Source: VRUE01 sp963747765 | GTDB lineage: Bacteria; Actinomycetota; Thermoleophilia; Solirubrobacterales; 70-9 | Assembly (NCBI GenBank): GCA_963747765.1 | Contig: CAVVGH010000008.1 | Location: 248,001-312,000 of the forward strand | Length of the DNA stretch: 64,000 bases | Reading direction: 5' to 3' | Shown: positions 47,588 through 57,137 of the stretch, piece after piece | Layout of the letters: each line of letters starts with the position of its first letter | Numbering within the stretch: position 1 is the first letter of the stretch | The notes under the pieces: model-generated | Database searches by the model: none | Seen by the model: only the letters and a program-made list of their open reading frames with translations | What the model was told of the DNA's origin: nothing | Translations under genes and position numbers: made by a program

Positions 47588-49468
47588 ATGGGCGAAGGCG
47601 ATCCGGATCTTCCACGCGCCGAGCGGCTGGCGCAGCGCCGCCGCGAGCTGCCCGACTCGGCGGGGGTCTATCTTTTCCACGACGCCGACGGGGATCTGCT
47701 CTACGTGGGCAAGGCCCGCTCGATCCGCAAGCGGGTTGCCTCTCATTTCTCGGGGGGAGAGACGCGACTCACCTCGCGGGTGGAGCGGATCGACGTCCTT
47801 GTAACGGCCAACGAGGCCGAGGCGCTGCTAGCCGAGCAGAGCTTCATCAAGCGCCACCGGCCGCGCTTCAACGTCCGCTTGCGGGACGACAAGTCCTATC
47901 CCTACGTCTGCGTCAGCCTCGACGAGGACTACCCGCGCGTCTACTTCACCCGCGAGAAGCACCGCTCGGGCCGGGCCTACTTCGGCCCCTTCTCCAGCGC
48001 CAAGCGGGTTCGGGAGACACTCGACCTGCTCGGCAAGCTGTTTCAGTTCCGGACCTGCGAGGGGAAGGAGCCGGGGCGGCGATCGGGCAGCCCCTGCCTC
48101 GACTACTTCATCAAGCGTTGCGGAGCGCCCTGCGTGGACTACGTCAGCCAGGACGAGTACCGGCGGAACATCGATGCGATCGTCGACTTCCTCTCCGGTC
48201 GCTACCGCCAGGTCGAGGATGCCGAGCGTAGGAAGATGGACGAGGCCGCCGCGGCCCACGAGTTCGAGCGCGCCGCCCTGCATCGCGACCGGCTTGCGGC
48301 GATCAGCTCGCTGTTCGAGCGGCAGCGGGTAGCGGGCGGCACCGTCGGCACGGCGGACCTGATCGGCGTCGCCGCGGACGGGACGGACGCCAACGCGCAG
48401 GTCTTCCAGGTCCGCGACGGCATCCTGGCGGAGCGCCAGAGCTTCTATCTCGACAACCAGTCCGAGCGCGAGCCGGCCGAAGTGGCGGAGGAGTTCATCG
48501 GCCAGTACTACTCGGCCTCGCCGGCGATGCCGCGAACGATCGTCGTCGGGCCCGAGTTGCGCGATCGCGCCGCGGTGCTGGGGGCGGCGCTGAGTGAGCG
48601 GCGCGGAGCCCCGGTCGAGGTTCGGGTCGCGGAGCGGGGCGACAAGCGTCGCCTGCGGGAGCTGGCGGAGCGCAACGCCCGCCTCGCCCTCGACCAGGAC
48701 CGCCTGCGCCGGGAGCACCGCCGCCAGCGACGGGTCGACGCGCTGGCCGATCTGCGCGAGGCGCTGGGGATGGAGGAGCTGCCGGTGCGAATCGAGGGGT
48801 TCGACATCTCGAATCTCGGCGGCGAGCACACGGTGGCCTCGATGGTGGTGTTCGAGGGTGGCGCCACGAAGAAGGCCGACTACCGGAGGTTCAGGGTGCG
48901 CGGCGAGAGCGGCAATGGAGGTCCCGACGACTTCGCATCCATGGAGGAGGTGCTGAGCCGGCGGATGGGTCGCTACCTCGAGCAGGCCGACCTCTCGCCC
49001 CACGATGGCAAGCGCGACGAGAGCTTCGCCTCGCTTCCCTCGCTGGTCGTGATCGACGGCGGCAAGGGACAGCTCGCGGCCGGTATGCGTCCCCTGCGTC
49101 CCTTCGTAGAGCGCGGCACGACCGTGATCTCCCTGGCCAAGCGGTTGGAGGAGGTCTATGTCCCCGGCAGCTCGGCGCCGATCGACCTGCCCGCCGATTC
49201 CGAGGCGTCCAAGCTGCTGCAGAGGGTCCGCGACGAGGCGCATCGTTTCGCGATCGAGCACCATCGCGGCAGGCGCGACCGGGCGATGACCGGCTCGGTG
49301 CTCGACGAGCTGCGGGGGGTGGGGCCGGCGCGCAAGCGAGCTCTCCTGCAGCATTTTGGCTCTCCGGAGCGGTTCATGGCCGCGAGTCGCGAGGAGATCG
49401 AGGCGGTGCCCGGCCTACCTGGCAAAGTGGCGCGTGAGATCCACGAGCAACTGCACAGGACCGGCTAA
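47588..49468 (+). CDS. uvrC: Excinuclease ABC subunit C
   Basis: 626 residues from ATG 47588. The N-terminal GIY-YIG nuclease is seen in GVYLFHDADGDLLYVGKARS, the UVR motif near DAERRKMDEAAAAHEFERAA, the RNase H-like second nuclease in IEGFDISNLGGEHTVASMVV, and the C-terminal HhH pair in LRGVGPARKRALLQHFG. It makes both incisions in nucleotide excision repair. The stop overlaps the rapZ start. Confidence 0.96.
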   Translation: MGEGDPDLPRAERLAQRRRELPDSAGVYLFHDADGDLLYVGKARSIRKRVASHFSGGETRLTSRVERIDVLVTANEAEALLAEQSFIKRHRPRFNVRLRDDKSYPYVCVSLDEDYPRVYFTREKHRSGRAYFGPFSSAKRVRETLDLLGKLFQFRTCEGKEPGRRSGSPCLDYFIKRCGAPCVDYVSQDEYRRNIDAIVDFLSGRYRQVEDAERRKMDEAAAAHEFERAALHRDRLAAISSLFERQRVAGGTVGTADLIGVAADGTDANAQVFQVRDGILAERQSFYLDNQSEREPAEVAEEFIGQYYSASPAMPRTIVVGPELRDRAAVLGAALSERRGAPVEVRVAERGDKRRLRELAERNARLALDQDRLRREHRRQRRVDALADLREALGMEELPVRIEGFDISNLGGEHTVASMVVFEGGATKKADYRRFRVRGESGNGGPDDFASMEEVLSRRMGRYLEQADLSPHDGKRDESFASLPSLVVIDGGKGQLAAGMRPLRPFVERGTTVISLAKRLEEVYVPGSSAPIDLPADSEASKLLQRVRDEAHRFAIEHHRGRRDRAMTGSVLDELRGVGPARKRALLQHFGSPERFMAASREEIEAVPGLPGKVAREIHEQLHRTG

Positions 49469-50346
49469 TGGCAGAGAAGAACGTCAACCTGGTTGTGATT
49501 ACCGGCCATTCGGGAGCGGGGAAGTCGGAGGCGATCGCAGCCTTCGAGGACGGTGGCTACTTCTGCGTGGACAACCTGCCCCCGCGGATGATCAGCAGCC
49601 TCGGCGAGCTCTTCCGGCACGAGGGCAGCGGCGTCGAGCGGGCGGCCGTCGTCTCCGACGTGCGCGGCGGCGACTACTTCGAGGACCTGGTTCAGGTGCT
49701 CGGCGACCTCGAGAAGGACGGGCTGGACCCGACGCTCCTCTTCCTCGAGGCCGACGAGGAGACGCTCGTCGACCGTTACAAGGAGACGCGGCGGCGCCAT
49801 CCGCTGGCGCCAGAGGGCAGGATCGTCGAGGGGATCCGCGCCGAGCGGGAGCTGCTGTCCCCGCTGCGGGCCCGCGCGAATCTGGTGATGGACACGAGCG
49901 ACCTGACCGCGGGCCAGCTGCGACGGCGGATCGCCGAGGAGATGCTGGGCAGGCACGGCAGCGGCAAGCTGGCGCTGACGCTGCTGACCTTTGGCTTCAA
50001 GAACGGCCCTCCACACGACGCCGATCTGACCCTCGACGTCCGCTTTCTGCCAAATCCCCATTACGTGGACGAGCTGCGGCCACTGACCGGGCTCGACGCC
50101 TCGGTGCGCGAATACGTCGAGGCCGGAACCGAGGCCGGCGAGTTCTACGGACGGCTGCTGCCACTGCTCGAGTTCCTCGTTCCGGCCTACGTGGCGGAGG
50201 GCAAGAGTCACCTGACGATCGCGATCGGCTGCACCGGCGGCCGGCACCGCTCGGTCACGGTCGCGGATCGGATCCGGCGCGCGCTGGTGGAGCGCGACGA
50301 CGTGATCGTGCGCGTCAAGCACCGCGACGTCGAGCCGGAGTCGTAA
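49468..50346 (+). CDS. rapZ: RNase adapter protein RapZ (YvcJ)
   Basis: 292 residues; ATG overlaps the uvrC stop (taATG). Walker A is GHSGAGKS near the N-terminus, followed by DNLPP and a conserved DVRGGDYF. The C-terminal domain has TFGFKNGPPHDADL, DVRFLPNPHY and GCTGGRHRSV. It binds nucleotides and in some bacteria regulates cell-wall amino-sugar synthesis. In most actinobacteria yvcK (cofD) and whiA follow; here an ABC exporter does. Confidence 0.94.
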   Translation: MAEKNVNLVVITGHSGAGKSEAIAAFEDGGYFCVDNLPPRMISSLGELFRHEGSGVERAAVVSDVRGGDYFEDLVQVLGDLEKDGLDPTLLFLEADEETLVDRYKETRRRHPLAPEGRIVEGIRAERELLSPLRARANLVMDTSDLTAGQLRRRIAEEMLGRHGSGKLALTLLTFGFKNGPPHDADLTLDVRFLPNPHYVDELRPLTGLDASVREYVEAGTEAGEFYGRLLPLLEFLVPAYVAEGKSHLTIAIGCTGGRHRSVTVADRIRRALVERDDVIVRVKHRDVEPES

Positions 50347-50358
50347 GAATCCAGCGAA

Positions 50359-51270
50359 ATGTCCGATCCGATCATCTCCATCCGCGGCCTGCGCAAGAGC
50401 TACGACGACGTCGAGGCGGTGCGGGGCATCGATCTCGACGTCCAGGCCGGCGAGGTCTTCGCCTTTCTGGGGCCCAACGGGGCCGGCAAGACGACAACCG
50501 TGGAGATCATGGAGGGATACCGCAGGCGCGACGCCGGCGAGGTGACCGTGCTGGGGGAGGATCCGCAGCACACCGACCGCGCCTGGCGCGAGCGGGTCGG
50601 CATCGTCCTGCAGAGCTGCAGGCTCGACCCCTACCTGACCGTTCGCGAGTCGCTTGCCCTCTACGCCGGCTACTACAGCGCCCCGCGGCCGATCGACGAG
50701 ACGATCGAGCTGGTCGGGCTCGAGGGCAAGGCCGACGCGCGTGCCAGCAACCTCTCCGGAGGGCAGCAACGCCGGCTCGATGTCGGCATGGCGCTGATCG
50801 GCGATCCCGAACTGCTCTTCCTCGACGAGCCGACGACGGGGTTCGACCCCTCGGCGCGCCGCCAGGCCTGGGAGACGATCGCCGGCCTGCGCGATCTCGG
50901 CAAGACGGTCTTCCTCACCACCCACTACATGGACGAGGCGCAACGGCTTGCCGATCGAGCCGCGATCATCGTGCGCGGCGAGGTCGTTGCGCGGGGTACG
51001 CCCGAGGACCTCGGCGATCGCGACAACCGGCCCGCGACGATCAGCTTCCGGCTTCCGGACGGAGTCACCCCGGGCGAGCTGCCCGGCGAGGTGGCGGCCA
51101 CCGCGGCGGGCGACGGACGGGCGATGTCGCTGAGCACCGCGAGCCCTGTCGCAACGCTCAACGAGCTGACCGGTTGGGCGCTCGAGCGAGGCCTTGAGCT
51201 CGACGGCCTGGAAGTGACCAGGCCGAGCCTCGAGGACGTCTATCTGTCGCTCACCTCGGAGGCGGGATGA
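50359..51270 (+). CDS. ABC transporter ATP-binding protein (ABC-2 type exporter)
   Basis: 303 residues. Walker A GPNGAGKTT, signature LSGGQQRRLDVG, Walker B ELLFLDEPTTGFDP, then a C-terminal regulatory part typical of the DrrA/CcmA-like drug-export ATPases. Overlaps the permease gene by 4 nt. Likely exports a hydrophobic compound; the substrate is unknown. Confidence 0.92.
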   Translation: MSDPIISIRGLRKSYDDVEAVRGIDLDVQAGEVFAFLGPNGAGKTTTVEIMEGYRRRDAGEVTVLGEDPQHTDRAWRERVGIVLQSCRLDPYLTVRESLALYAGYYSAPRPIDETIELVGLEGKADARASNLSGGQQRRLDVGMALIGDPELLFLDEPTTGFDPSARRQAWETIAGLRDLGKTVFLTTHYMDEAQRLADRAAIIVRGEVVARGTPEDLGDRDNRPATISFRLPDGVTPGELPGEVAATAAGDGRAMSLSTASPVATLNELTGWALERGLELDGLEVTRPSLEDVYLSLTSEAG

Positions 51271-52040
51271 GCGGCCTGGGGCTTGCCCTGCACCAGTTCC
51301 GCTACGACCAGAAGGCGTTCTGGCGGAACCCGGCCTCCGTCTTCTTCACGGTTGCCTTCCCGGTCATCCTGCTGCTGATCTTCGCCACCGTCTTCGGAGA
51401 CCAGACGGTCGACGTCCGGGGCGGCGTGAAGACGACCGTCTACTACGTGCCGGCGATCATCACCCTCTCGGTGATCTCGGCGACGATGCAGTCGCTCGCC
51501 ATGTCATTGGTTATTGCTCGCGAGGACGGGCGCCTGAAGAGAGGCCGCGGGACGCCGATGCCGCCCTGGGTGTTCATCGTCGGCCGGGTGGGCAACTCGA
51601 TTGTCGTCGCGCTCCTGATGCTGATCCTGATCGCGGCGCTCGGCTGGCTCGCCTACGGGGTGGCGATCCCCTGGAGCCGCCTGCCGGAGATCCTCGTTGT
51701 GCTCGTGATCGGCGCGGCGGCGTTCTGCTGCCTTGGCATCGCCCTGACCGCGGCGATCCCCTCCCAGGACGCCGCGGCGCCAATCGTCAATGCGATGCTG
51801 CTGCCCCTCTACTTCCTCTCGGGGGTCTTCATACCCGACGACCAGCTGCCGTCCGGCGTCATCCACTTCGCCGACATCTTCCCAATCCGCCATTTCTTCG
51901 AGGCGTTCTTCAGCGCCTACGTGCCGGCCGGCGGCGGCGCGAGCCTGGAGTGGGGAAACATCGCGGCGGTTGCCGCGTGGGGCATTGGCGGGCTCCTGCT
52001 CGCCGTTCGCTACTTCCGCTGGACCCCGCGCGGAGACTGA
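51267..52040 (+). CDS. ABC-2 type transporter permease
   Basis: 257 residues with six membrane segments, from FFTVAFPVILLLIFATVFG near the N-terminus to GIGGLLLAVRYFRW at the end. The stretch between segments 5 and 6 (FLSGVFIPDDQLPSGVIHFA) is typical of ABC-2 permeases. Partner of the ATPase encoded upstream. Confidence 0.9.
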   Translation: MSGLGLALHQFRYDQKAFWRNPASVFFTVAFPVILLLIFATVFGDQTVDVRGGVKTTVYYVPAIITLSVISATMQSLAMSLVIAREDGRLKRGRGTPMPPWVFIVGRVGNSIVVALLMLILIAALGWLAYGVAIPWSRLPEILVVLVIGAAAFCCLGIALTAAIPSQDAAAPIVNAMLLPLYFLSGVFIPDDQLPSGVIHFADIFPIRHFFEAFFSAYVPAGGGASLEWGNIAAVAAWGIGGLLLAVRYFRWTPRGD

Positions 52041-52096
52041 GCAGCCGACCCGGCCGACCCCGTCCCCCGTGGCCCATATAGCCTTCGCGCTCCCTG

Positions 52097-52456
52097 ATGT
52101 TGCACCATGTCCTCCTGGAGGTTTCGGACCTTGACCGGAGCGCGTCGTTCTACGACGCGCTGCTTGCGCCACTCGGTTGGCGACGTCATTTCGAGCAGGA
52201 CAGAACGATCGGCTGGGGCATCGCCAAGCCGGTTTTTTTCGTATCCGCCCACCACGCGCCCCGCCCGGGGTTCGGCCTGCTCAGCTTCTCCGGGCTCGGC
52301 ATCGTCGCCGTCAAGGCCTCCTGGGAGGCCGGTGTGGCGGCCGGCGGCGTCAGCTCCGCGGAGCCCGGCGCCCAGCGCTCCTACGCGTCGGGCTCGTATT
52401 CCGCGTTCCTGAAGGATCCGGACGGGTACGAACTCGAGGTGACGGTTGGGGAGTGA
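52097..52456 (+). CDS. VOC-family (glyoxalase/dioxygenase-like) protein
   Basis: 119 residues, one vicinal-oxygen-chelate domain: metal ligand His in LHHVLLEVSDLDRSASFYDA, and the C-terminal KDPDGYELEVTVGE with its Glu ligand. It may be a dioxygenase, isomerase or resistance protein. It sits just before the glycolytic operon, 39 nt from gap. Confidence 0.85.
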   Translation: MLHHVLLEVSDLDRSASFYDALLAPLGWRRHFEQDRTIGWGIAKPVFFVSAHHAPRPGFGLLSFSGLGIVAVKASWEAGVAAGGVSSAEPGAQRSYASGSYSAFLKDPDGYELEVTVGE

Positions 52457-52495
52457 CTTGCACCAGAACAACACGACTCTAGGAGGATTGGCCTC

Positions 52496-53521
52496 ATGGC
52501 TTTGAAGGTCGGCATCAACGGTTTTGGCCGTATCGGACGCAACGTCTACCGTGCGGCGCAGGCAGCGGGCGCCGACCTCGAGTTCGTCGCGGTCAACGAC
52601 CTGACCGACCCCGGCACGCTTGCCCATCTGCTCAAGTACGACTCGATCCTGGGGCGCTTCCCAGGCGAGGTCAAGGCGGGCGAGGCGTCGATCGAGGTCG
52701 ACGGGAAGGCCATCAAGGTCCTCTCCGAGCGCGATCCCGCAGCGCTTCCCTGGGCGGACCTGGGCGTCGAGGTGGTGATCGAGTCGACCGGGCTCTTCAC
52801 CGCCCGCGACGACGCCGCGAAGCACCTGGAGGCCGGCGCCAAGAAGGTGATCATCTCCGCTCCGGCCAAGGAACCGGACGTGACCGTGGCGCTGGGGGTC
52901 AACTTCGACTCCGACTACGACCCCGACAGCCACCACATCATCTCCAACGCCTCCTGCACGACGAACTGCCTGGCCCCCCTGGCCAAGGTGCTTCACGAGG
53001 AGTTCGGGATCGAGCAGGGCCTGATGACGACGATCCACGCCTACACGGCCGACCAGCGCCTGCAGGACATGCCGCACAAGGACCTGCGGCGGGCGCGGGC
53101 CGCGGCGATCAACCTGATCCCGACCACCACCGGTGCCGCGAAGGCCGTCGGTCTGGTCCTGCCGGAGCTGAACGGCAAGCTGAACGGTTTCGCGATGCGC
53201 GCGCCGGTCGTGACGGGCTCGGTGGTCGACCTCGTCTGCACCCTGTCGAAGCCGACGAACGCCGATGAGGTGAACGCCGCCGTCAAGGCCGCCGCCGAGG
53301 GGCCGCTGCAGGGGATCCTCTCCTACACCGAGGACCCGATCGTCTCCACGGACATCGTTGGGGACCCGCACTCCTCGATCTTCGACGCGGGCCAGACGAT
53401 GGCGACCGGCGACGGCAGCATGGTCAAGGCGGTCACCTGGTACGACAACGAGTGGGGGTACTCGAACCGCTGCGTGGAGTTGGCCGCCAAGGTCCTGCAG
53501 CCCGTGCCGACGGGCGCCTGA
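52496..53521 (+). CDS. gap: Type I glyceraldehyde-3-phosphate dehydrogenase
   Basis: 341 residues with a strong Shine-Dalgarno (aggagg) upstream. NAD-binding start KVGINGFGRIGRNVYRA, active-site Cys in SNASCTTNCLAPLAK, and the C-terminal WYDNEWGYSNR. It oxidises glyceraldehyde-3-phosphate to 1,3-bisphosphoglycerate. First gene of gap-pgk-tpiA-gpmI. Confidence 0.98.
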   Translation: MALKVGINGFGRIGRNVYRAAQAAGADLEFVAVNDLTDPGTLAHLLKYDSILGRFPGEVKAGEASIEVDGKAIKVLSERDPAALPWADLGVEVVIESTGLFTARDDAAKHLEAGAKKVIISAPAKEPDVTVALGVNFDSDYDPDSHHIISNASCTTNCLAPLAKVLHEEFGIEQGLMTTIHAYTADQRLQDMPHKDLRRARAAAINLIPTTTGAAKAVGLVLPELNGKLNGFAMRAPVVTGSVVDLVCTLSKPTNADEVNAAVKAAAEGPLQGILSYTEDPIVSTDIVGDPHSSIFDAGQTMATGDGSMVKAVTWYDNEWGYSNRCVELAAKVLQPVPTGA

Positions 53522-53530
53522 GCCCACGGC

Positions 53531-54727
53531 GTGGGCGGGGTGGGATTCTCCAAGGCAAGCGTCCGCGACGCCGACGTCGCGGGCAGGCGGGTGCTGGTCC
53601 GGGTCGACTTCAACGTGCCGCTCGCGGTCGGGGGGGTCGCCGACGACACCCGCATCCGGGCGGCGCTGCCGACGATCGAGCTGTTGCGCGAGCGGGGCGC
53701 GATCCTGATCCTGGTTTCCCACCTCGGGCGTCCGAAGGGGAAGGTCGATCCGGCCCTCTCGATGCGCCCGGTCGGGGAGCGGCTGGCCGAGCTGGCGGGA
53801 TGCGTCGTCCACCAGGCGCCGGCGGTGGTCGGCGAGGACGTGGAGACGATGGCGGCGGGCCTCAGCGCCTCCGACGTGCTCCTGCTCGAGAACGTTCGCT
53901 TCGAGCCGGGCGAGACGGAGAACGACCCCGGGCTGGCCGAAGGCCTGGCCGCGCTGGCCGACCTGTTCGTGAACGACGCCTTTGGCGCCGCCCATCGCGC
54001 GCACGCGAGCACCGAGGGAGTTGCCCACCGGCTGCCCGCTTACGCGGGGCTGCTGCTGGAGCGGGAGCTGACGGAGCTGACCCGCGTCGTCGAATCGCCG
54101 CAGCGGCCGCTGGTCGTGGTGCTCGGCGGCGCCAAGGTCTCCGACAAGATCGGCGTCATCGATCGTTTCCTGCAGGTCGCCGACCGGATCCTGATCGGTG
54201 GCGCAATGTGCTTCAGCTTCTTTCGCGCCGAGGGGATCCCGACCGGCGATTCGCTGGTCGAGGAGGAGGGCGTGAAGCTCGCTGCCGACGCGCTGCAGAA
54301 GGCCGGCCAGTCGAAGTGCGAGCTGGAGCTGCCGGTCGATCTGGTGCTGGGCGATCGCTTCGACGCGGAGGCGGAGCGCCGCGACAGCGACGGGATCGAG
54401 GTCCCGGACGGCTGGATGGGACTCGACATCGGGCCCAGGACGGCCGCCGCCTATGGGGAGGCGATCGCCGCCGCCGGAACGGTGCTGTGGAACGGCCCGA
54501 TGGGAGCCTTCGAGCTGGCGCCCTTCGCGGCCGGCACGCGGGCGGTCGCCGAGGCCGTCGCGGCGGCGCCGGGGACGACCGTGATCGGTGGCGGCGACTC
54601 GGTCGCCGCGCTGCAACAGTTCGAGCTTGCCGAGAAGGTGGATTGGCTCTCAACCGGAGGAGGCGCATCGTTGGAGCTCTTGGAGGGACGGAAGCTGCCC
54701 GGGGTGGAGGCGTTGCAGGATGCCTGA
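53531..54727 (+). CDS. pgk: Phosphoglycerate kinase
   Basis: 398 residues from GTG 53531. Substrate-binding start RVLVRVDFNVPL, HLGRPKG and ENVRFEPGE, then VVLGGAKVSDKI and the nucleotide-site GGGDSVAAL near the end. It makes ATP and 3-phosphoglycerate. 10 nt after gap. Confidence 0.98.
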   Translation: MGGVGFSKASVRDADVAGRRVLVRVDFNVPLAVGGVADDTRIRAALPTIELLRERGAILILVSHLGRPKGKVDPALSMRPVGERLAELAGCVVHQAPAVVGEDVETMAAGLSASDVLLLENVRFEPGETENDPGLAEGLAALADLFVNDAFGAAHRAHASTEGVAHRLPAYAGLLLERELTELTRVVESPQRPLVVVLGGAKVSDKIGVIDRFLQVADRILIGGAMCFSFFRAEGIPTGDSLVEEEGVKLAADALQKAGQSKCELELPVDLVLGDRFDAEAERRDSDGIEVPDGWMGLDIGPRTAAAYGEAIAAAGTVLWNGPMGAFELAPFAAGTRAVAEAVAAAPGTTVIGGGDSVAALQQFELAEKVDWLSTGGGASLELLEGRKLPGVEALQDA

Positions 54728-54790
54728 CCCCACGACCCCGCACACCTGGATGACGCGCGTGGCGCACGCGGCCGTAGGGTCAGGCATCTA

Positions 54791-55540
54791 ATGCCTGAGC
54801 GCACGCCGTATTTGGCCGCCAACTGGAAGATGCACAAGACCGTTGCCGAGGCGGCGGGGTTCGTCGACGCACTGCTGCCGAAGATCGACGGCAGCGGCAA
54901 CGACGTCGTGATCTGCCCGTCGTTCCTCGCCCTCGGCGAGGTGGTGAGCCGGACGCGCGACAGCGCCGTCAGGGTCGCGGCGCAGAACATGCACGAGGCC
55001 GAGTCGGGGGCGTTCACCGGCGAGGTGTCGGCGGCGATGCTCGTCGACGTGGGCGCCGATGCCGTGGTCCTCGGTCATTCCGAGCGTCGCCAGTACTTCG
55101 GGGAGACCGACGTGTCGCTTGCCCGCAAGGTGCCGGTGGCGCTCGCCGCCGGCCTGGAGCCCATTCTCTGCATCGGCGAGAGCGAGGAGGCGCGCGACGC
55201 CGGGCAGACCGAGGCCGTGCTGGAGCGCCAGCTGCAGGCCGACCTCGCCGAGCTCGATCCGGCCCGGATCGCGGCGGTCGTGGTTGCCTACGAGCCGATC
55301 TGGGCGATCGGCACCGGTCGCACGGCGACCCCCGAGCAGGCCCAGGAGGCGGTTGCCTTCGTTCGCGACGTGCTGCGCGGGCGGGGCGCGGACGCCGACA
55401 GCGTGCGGATCCTCTACGGCGGCTCGGTGAAGCCGGGCAACGCCGGCGAGCTGATGGCCCAACCCGACATCGACGGCGCCCTGGTGGGCGGCGCGAGCCT
55501 CGACCCCGAGGACTTCGCGGCGATCGTGGAAGCGGCGTGA
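54791..55540 (+). CDS. tpiA: Triosephosphate isomerase
   Basis: 249 residues. AANWKMHKT start (Asn/Lys catalytic), VVLGHSERRQYF with the catalytic His, and VVAYEPIWAIGTGRTATPEQ with the catalytic Glu and loop 6, then YGGSVKPGN. Overlaps the gpmI start by 4 nt. Confidence 0.98.
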   Translation: MPERTPYLAANWKMHKTVAEAAGFVDALLPKIDGSGNDVVICPSFLALGEVVSRTRDSAVRVAAQNMHEAESGAFTGEVSAAMLVDVGADAVVLGHSERRQYFGETDVSLARKVPVALAAGLEPILCIGESEEARDAGQTEAVLERQLQADLAELDPARIAAVVVAYEPIWAIGTGRTATPEQAQEAVAFVRDVLRGRGADADSVRILYGGSVKPGNAGELMAQPDIDGALVGGASLDPEDFAAIVEAA

Positions 55541-57060
55541 CCGGCCTGCCGGTCCCCTCGCTGGCGCTGGTCATCCTCGACGGATGGGGCCTTGCCGACC
55601 CCGGGCCCGGCAACGCGATCTCGCTTGCCGCGACGCCCGTCTTCGATCGGCTCTGGGACCGGTTTCCGCACACGCAGCTCTCCGCCCAGGGCCGCGACGT
55701 CGGCCTCCCGGACGGCCAGATGGGCAACTCCGAGGTGGGCCACCTCAACCTCGGTGCGGGCGCGATCGTCAAGCAGGACCTGGCCCGGATCGACGATGCG
55801 ATCGCCGACGGCAGCTTCTTCGAGAACGAGGCGCTGCTCGCCGCCTGCGATCGCGCCCGGCGCAGCCCGCGCGGGCGCCTGCACCTGCTCGGGCTCGTCT
55901 CCGACGGCGGGGTCCACTCGGGCTGGGAGCACCTCGAGGCGATGATCGAGCTCGCCACGCAGGAGGGCGTTCCCGACCTCGTCTTCCATGCCTTCACCGA
56001 CGGCCGCGACACCCTCCCGCACGGCGGGCGCGCCTACCTCGCCGAACTGGAGCGCTGGCTGCGCCAGGCCGGATGCATCGCGACGGTCAGCGGCCGCTAC
56101 TACGCGATGGACCGTGACACGCGCTGGGAGCGGACGAAGCTCGCCTACGACGCGATCGTCCACGCCAAGGGGCTGCACGCCGCAAGCGCCGAGGAGGCGA
56201 TCGAGGACTCCTACGAGCGCGAGGAGACCGACGAGTTCGTGAAGCCGACCGTGATCGGCGCCTACGACGGCGTCGCGCCCGGCGACGTGGCGATCTTCGT
56301 CAACTTCCGACCGGATCGCGCTCGGCAGATGACTCGCGCGCTGGCCGAGGTGCGGTTCGACGAGTTCTCGCGCGCCGGCGGGCCCGTCCTCGACCTGACC
56401 ACGATGACCGACTACCGCAAGGGCTGGCCCTACCCGGTCGCCTTCCCCGAGGCGCGGCCGAGCGTCACCCTCGCCGAGGTCATCTCGAAGAGCGGTGGTC
56501 GCCAGCTGCACGTCGCCGAGACCGAGAAGTACGCGCACGTCACCTACTTCTTCAACGGCGGTCGCGAGCAGGAGTGGGAGGGGGAGGAACGCTGCCTGGT
56601 CGACTCGCCTCGTGACGTGCCCACCTACGACCACAAGCCGGAGATGAGCGCCGCCGCCGCCGCCGAGGGATTCGTCGGCCAGTGGTCGGAGGGCGACTAC
56701 CGGTTCGGCATCATCAACTTCGCCAACCCCGACATGGTCGGCCACACCGGCTCGATCCCGGCCGCCGTGAGGGCGGTGGAGACCGTCGACGGCCAGCTGG
56801 GGGAGGTGGTCGAGGCGGTGGAGCGCGCGGGCGGCGCCTGCATCGTGACGGCCGACCACGGCAATTGCGACAACATGCTCGAGCCGGACGGGTCGCCCAA
56901 CACCGCGCACTCGCTCAACCCCGTGCCGCTGATCGTCACCCACGAAGGGCTGCAGCTGCGCAGGGGGGGCATACTCGCCGATGTCGCTCCCACCGCCCTC
57001 GAGCTGCTCGGCATCCCCCAGCCGGAGGCGATGAGCGGTCGGTCGCTGATCGCTGAGTGA
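55537..57060 (+). CDS. gpmI: 2,3-bisphosphoglycerate-independent phosphoglycerate mutase
   Basis: 507 residues from GTG 55537 inside the tpiA stop. Alkaline-phosphatase superfamily enzyme with two Mn ions: LVILDGWG (Asp), the nucleophile Ser in QMGNSEVGHLNLG, NFRPDRARQM, and the metal motif TADHGNCDNM. It interconverts 3- and 2-phosphoglycerate. Enolase is not in this window. Confidence 0.98.
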   Translation: MTGLPVPSLALVILDGWGLADPGPGNAISLAATPVFDRLWDRFPHTQLSAQGRDVGLPDGQMGNSEVGHLNLGAGAIVKQDLARIDDAIADGSFFENEALLAACDRARRSPRGRLHLLGLVSDGGVHSGWEHLEAMIELATQEGVPDLVFHAFTDGRDTLPHGGRAYLAELERWLRQAGCIATVSGRYYAMDRDTRWERTKLAYDAIVHAKGLHAASAEEAIEDSYEREETDEFVKPTVIGAYDGVAPGDVAIFVNFRPDRARQMTRALAEVRFDEFSRAGGPVLDLTTMTDYRKGWPYPVAFPEARPSVTLAEVISKSGGRQLHVAETEKYAHVTYFFNGGREQEWEGEERCLVDSPRDVPTYDHKPEMSAAAAAEGFVGQWSEGDYRFGIINFANPDMVGHTGSIPAAVRAVETVDGQLGEVVEAVERAGGACIVTADHGNCDNMLEPDGSPNTAHSLNPVPLIVTHEGLQLRRGGILADVAPTALELLGIPQPEAMSGRSLIAE

Positions 57061-57093
57061 ACCGTTGGCCCCCGTCCTCGGTGGTTAACGGTT
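57060..57093. terminator. Weak hairpin after gpmI
   Basis: AACCGTT (57060-57066) pairs with AACGGTT (57087-57093) directly at the gpmI stop codon. There is no T-tract, so termination is only a guess. Confidence 0.3.
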
Positions 57094-57137
57094 CAGCCGG
57101 CGAGATACTCGGTCCTCGACGGCACGATCGGTGAGAT

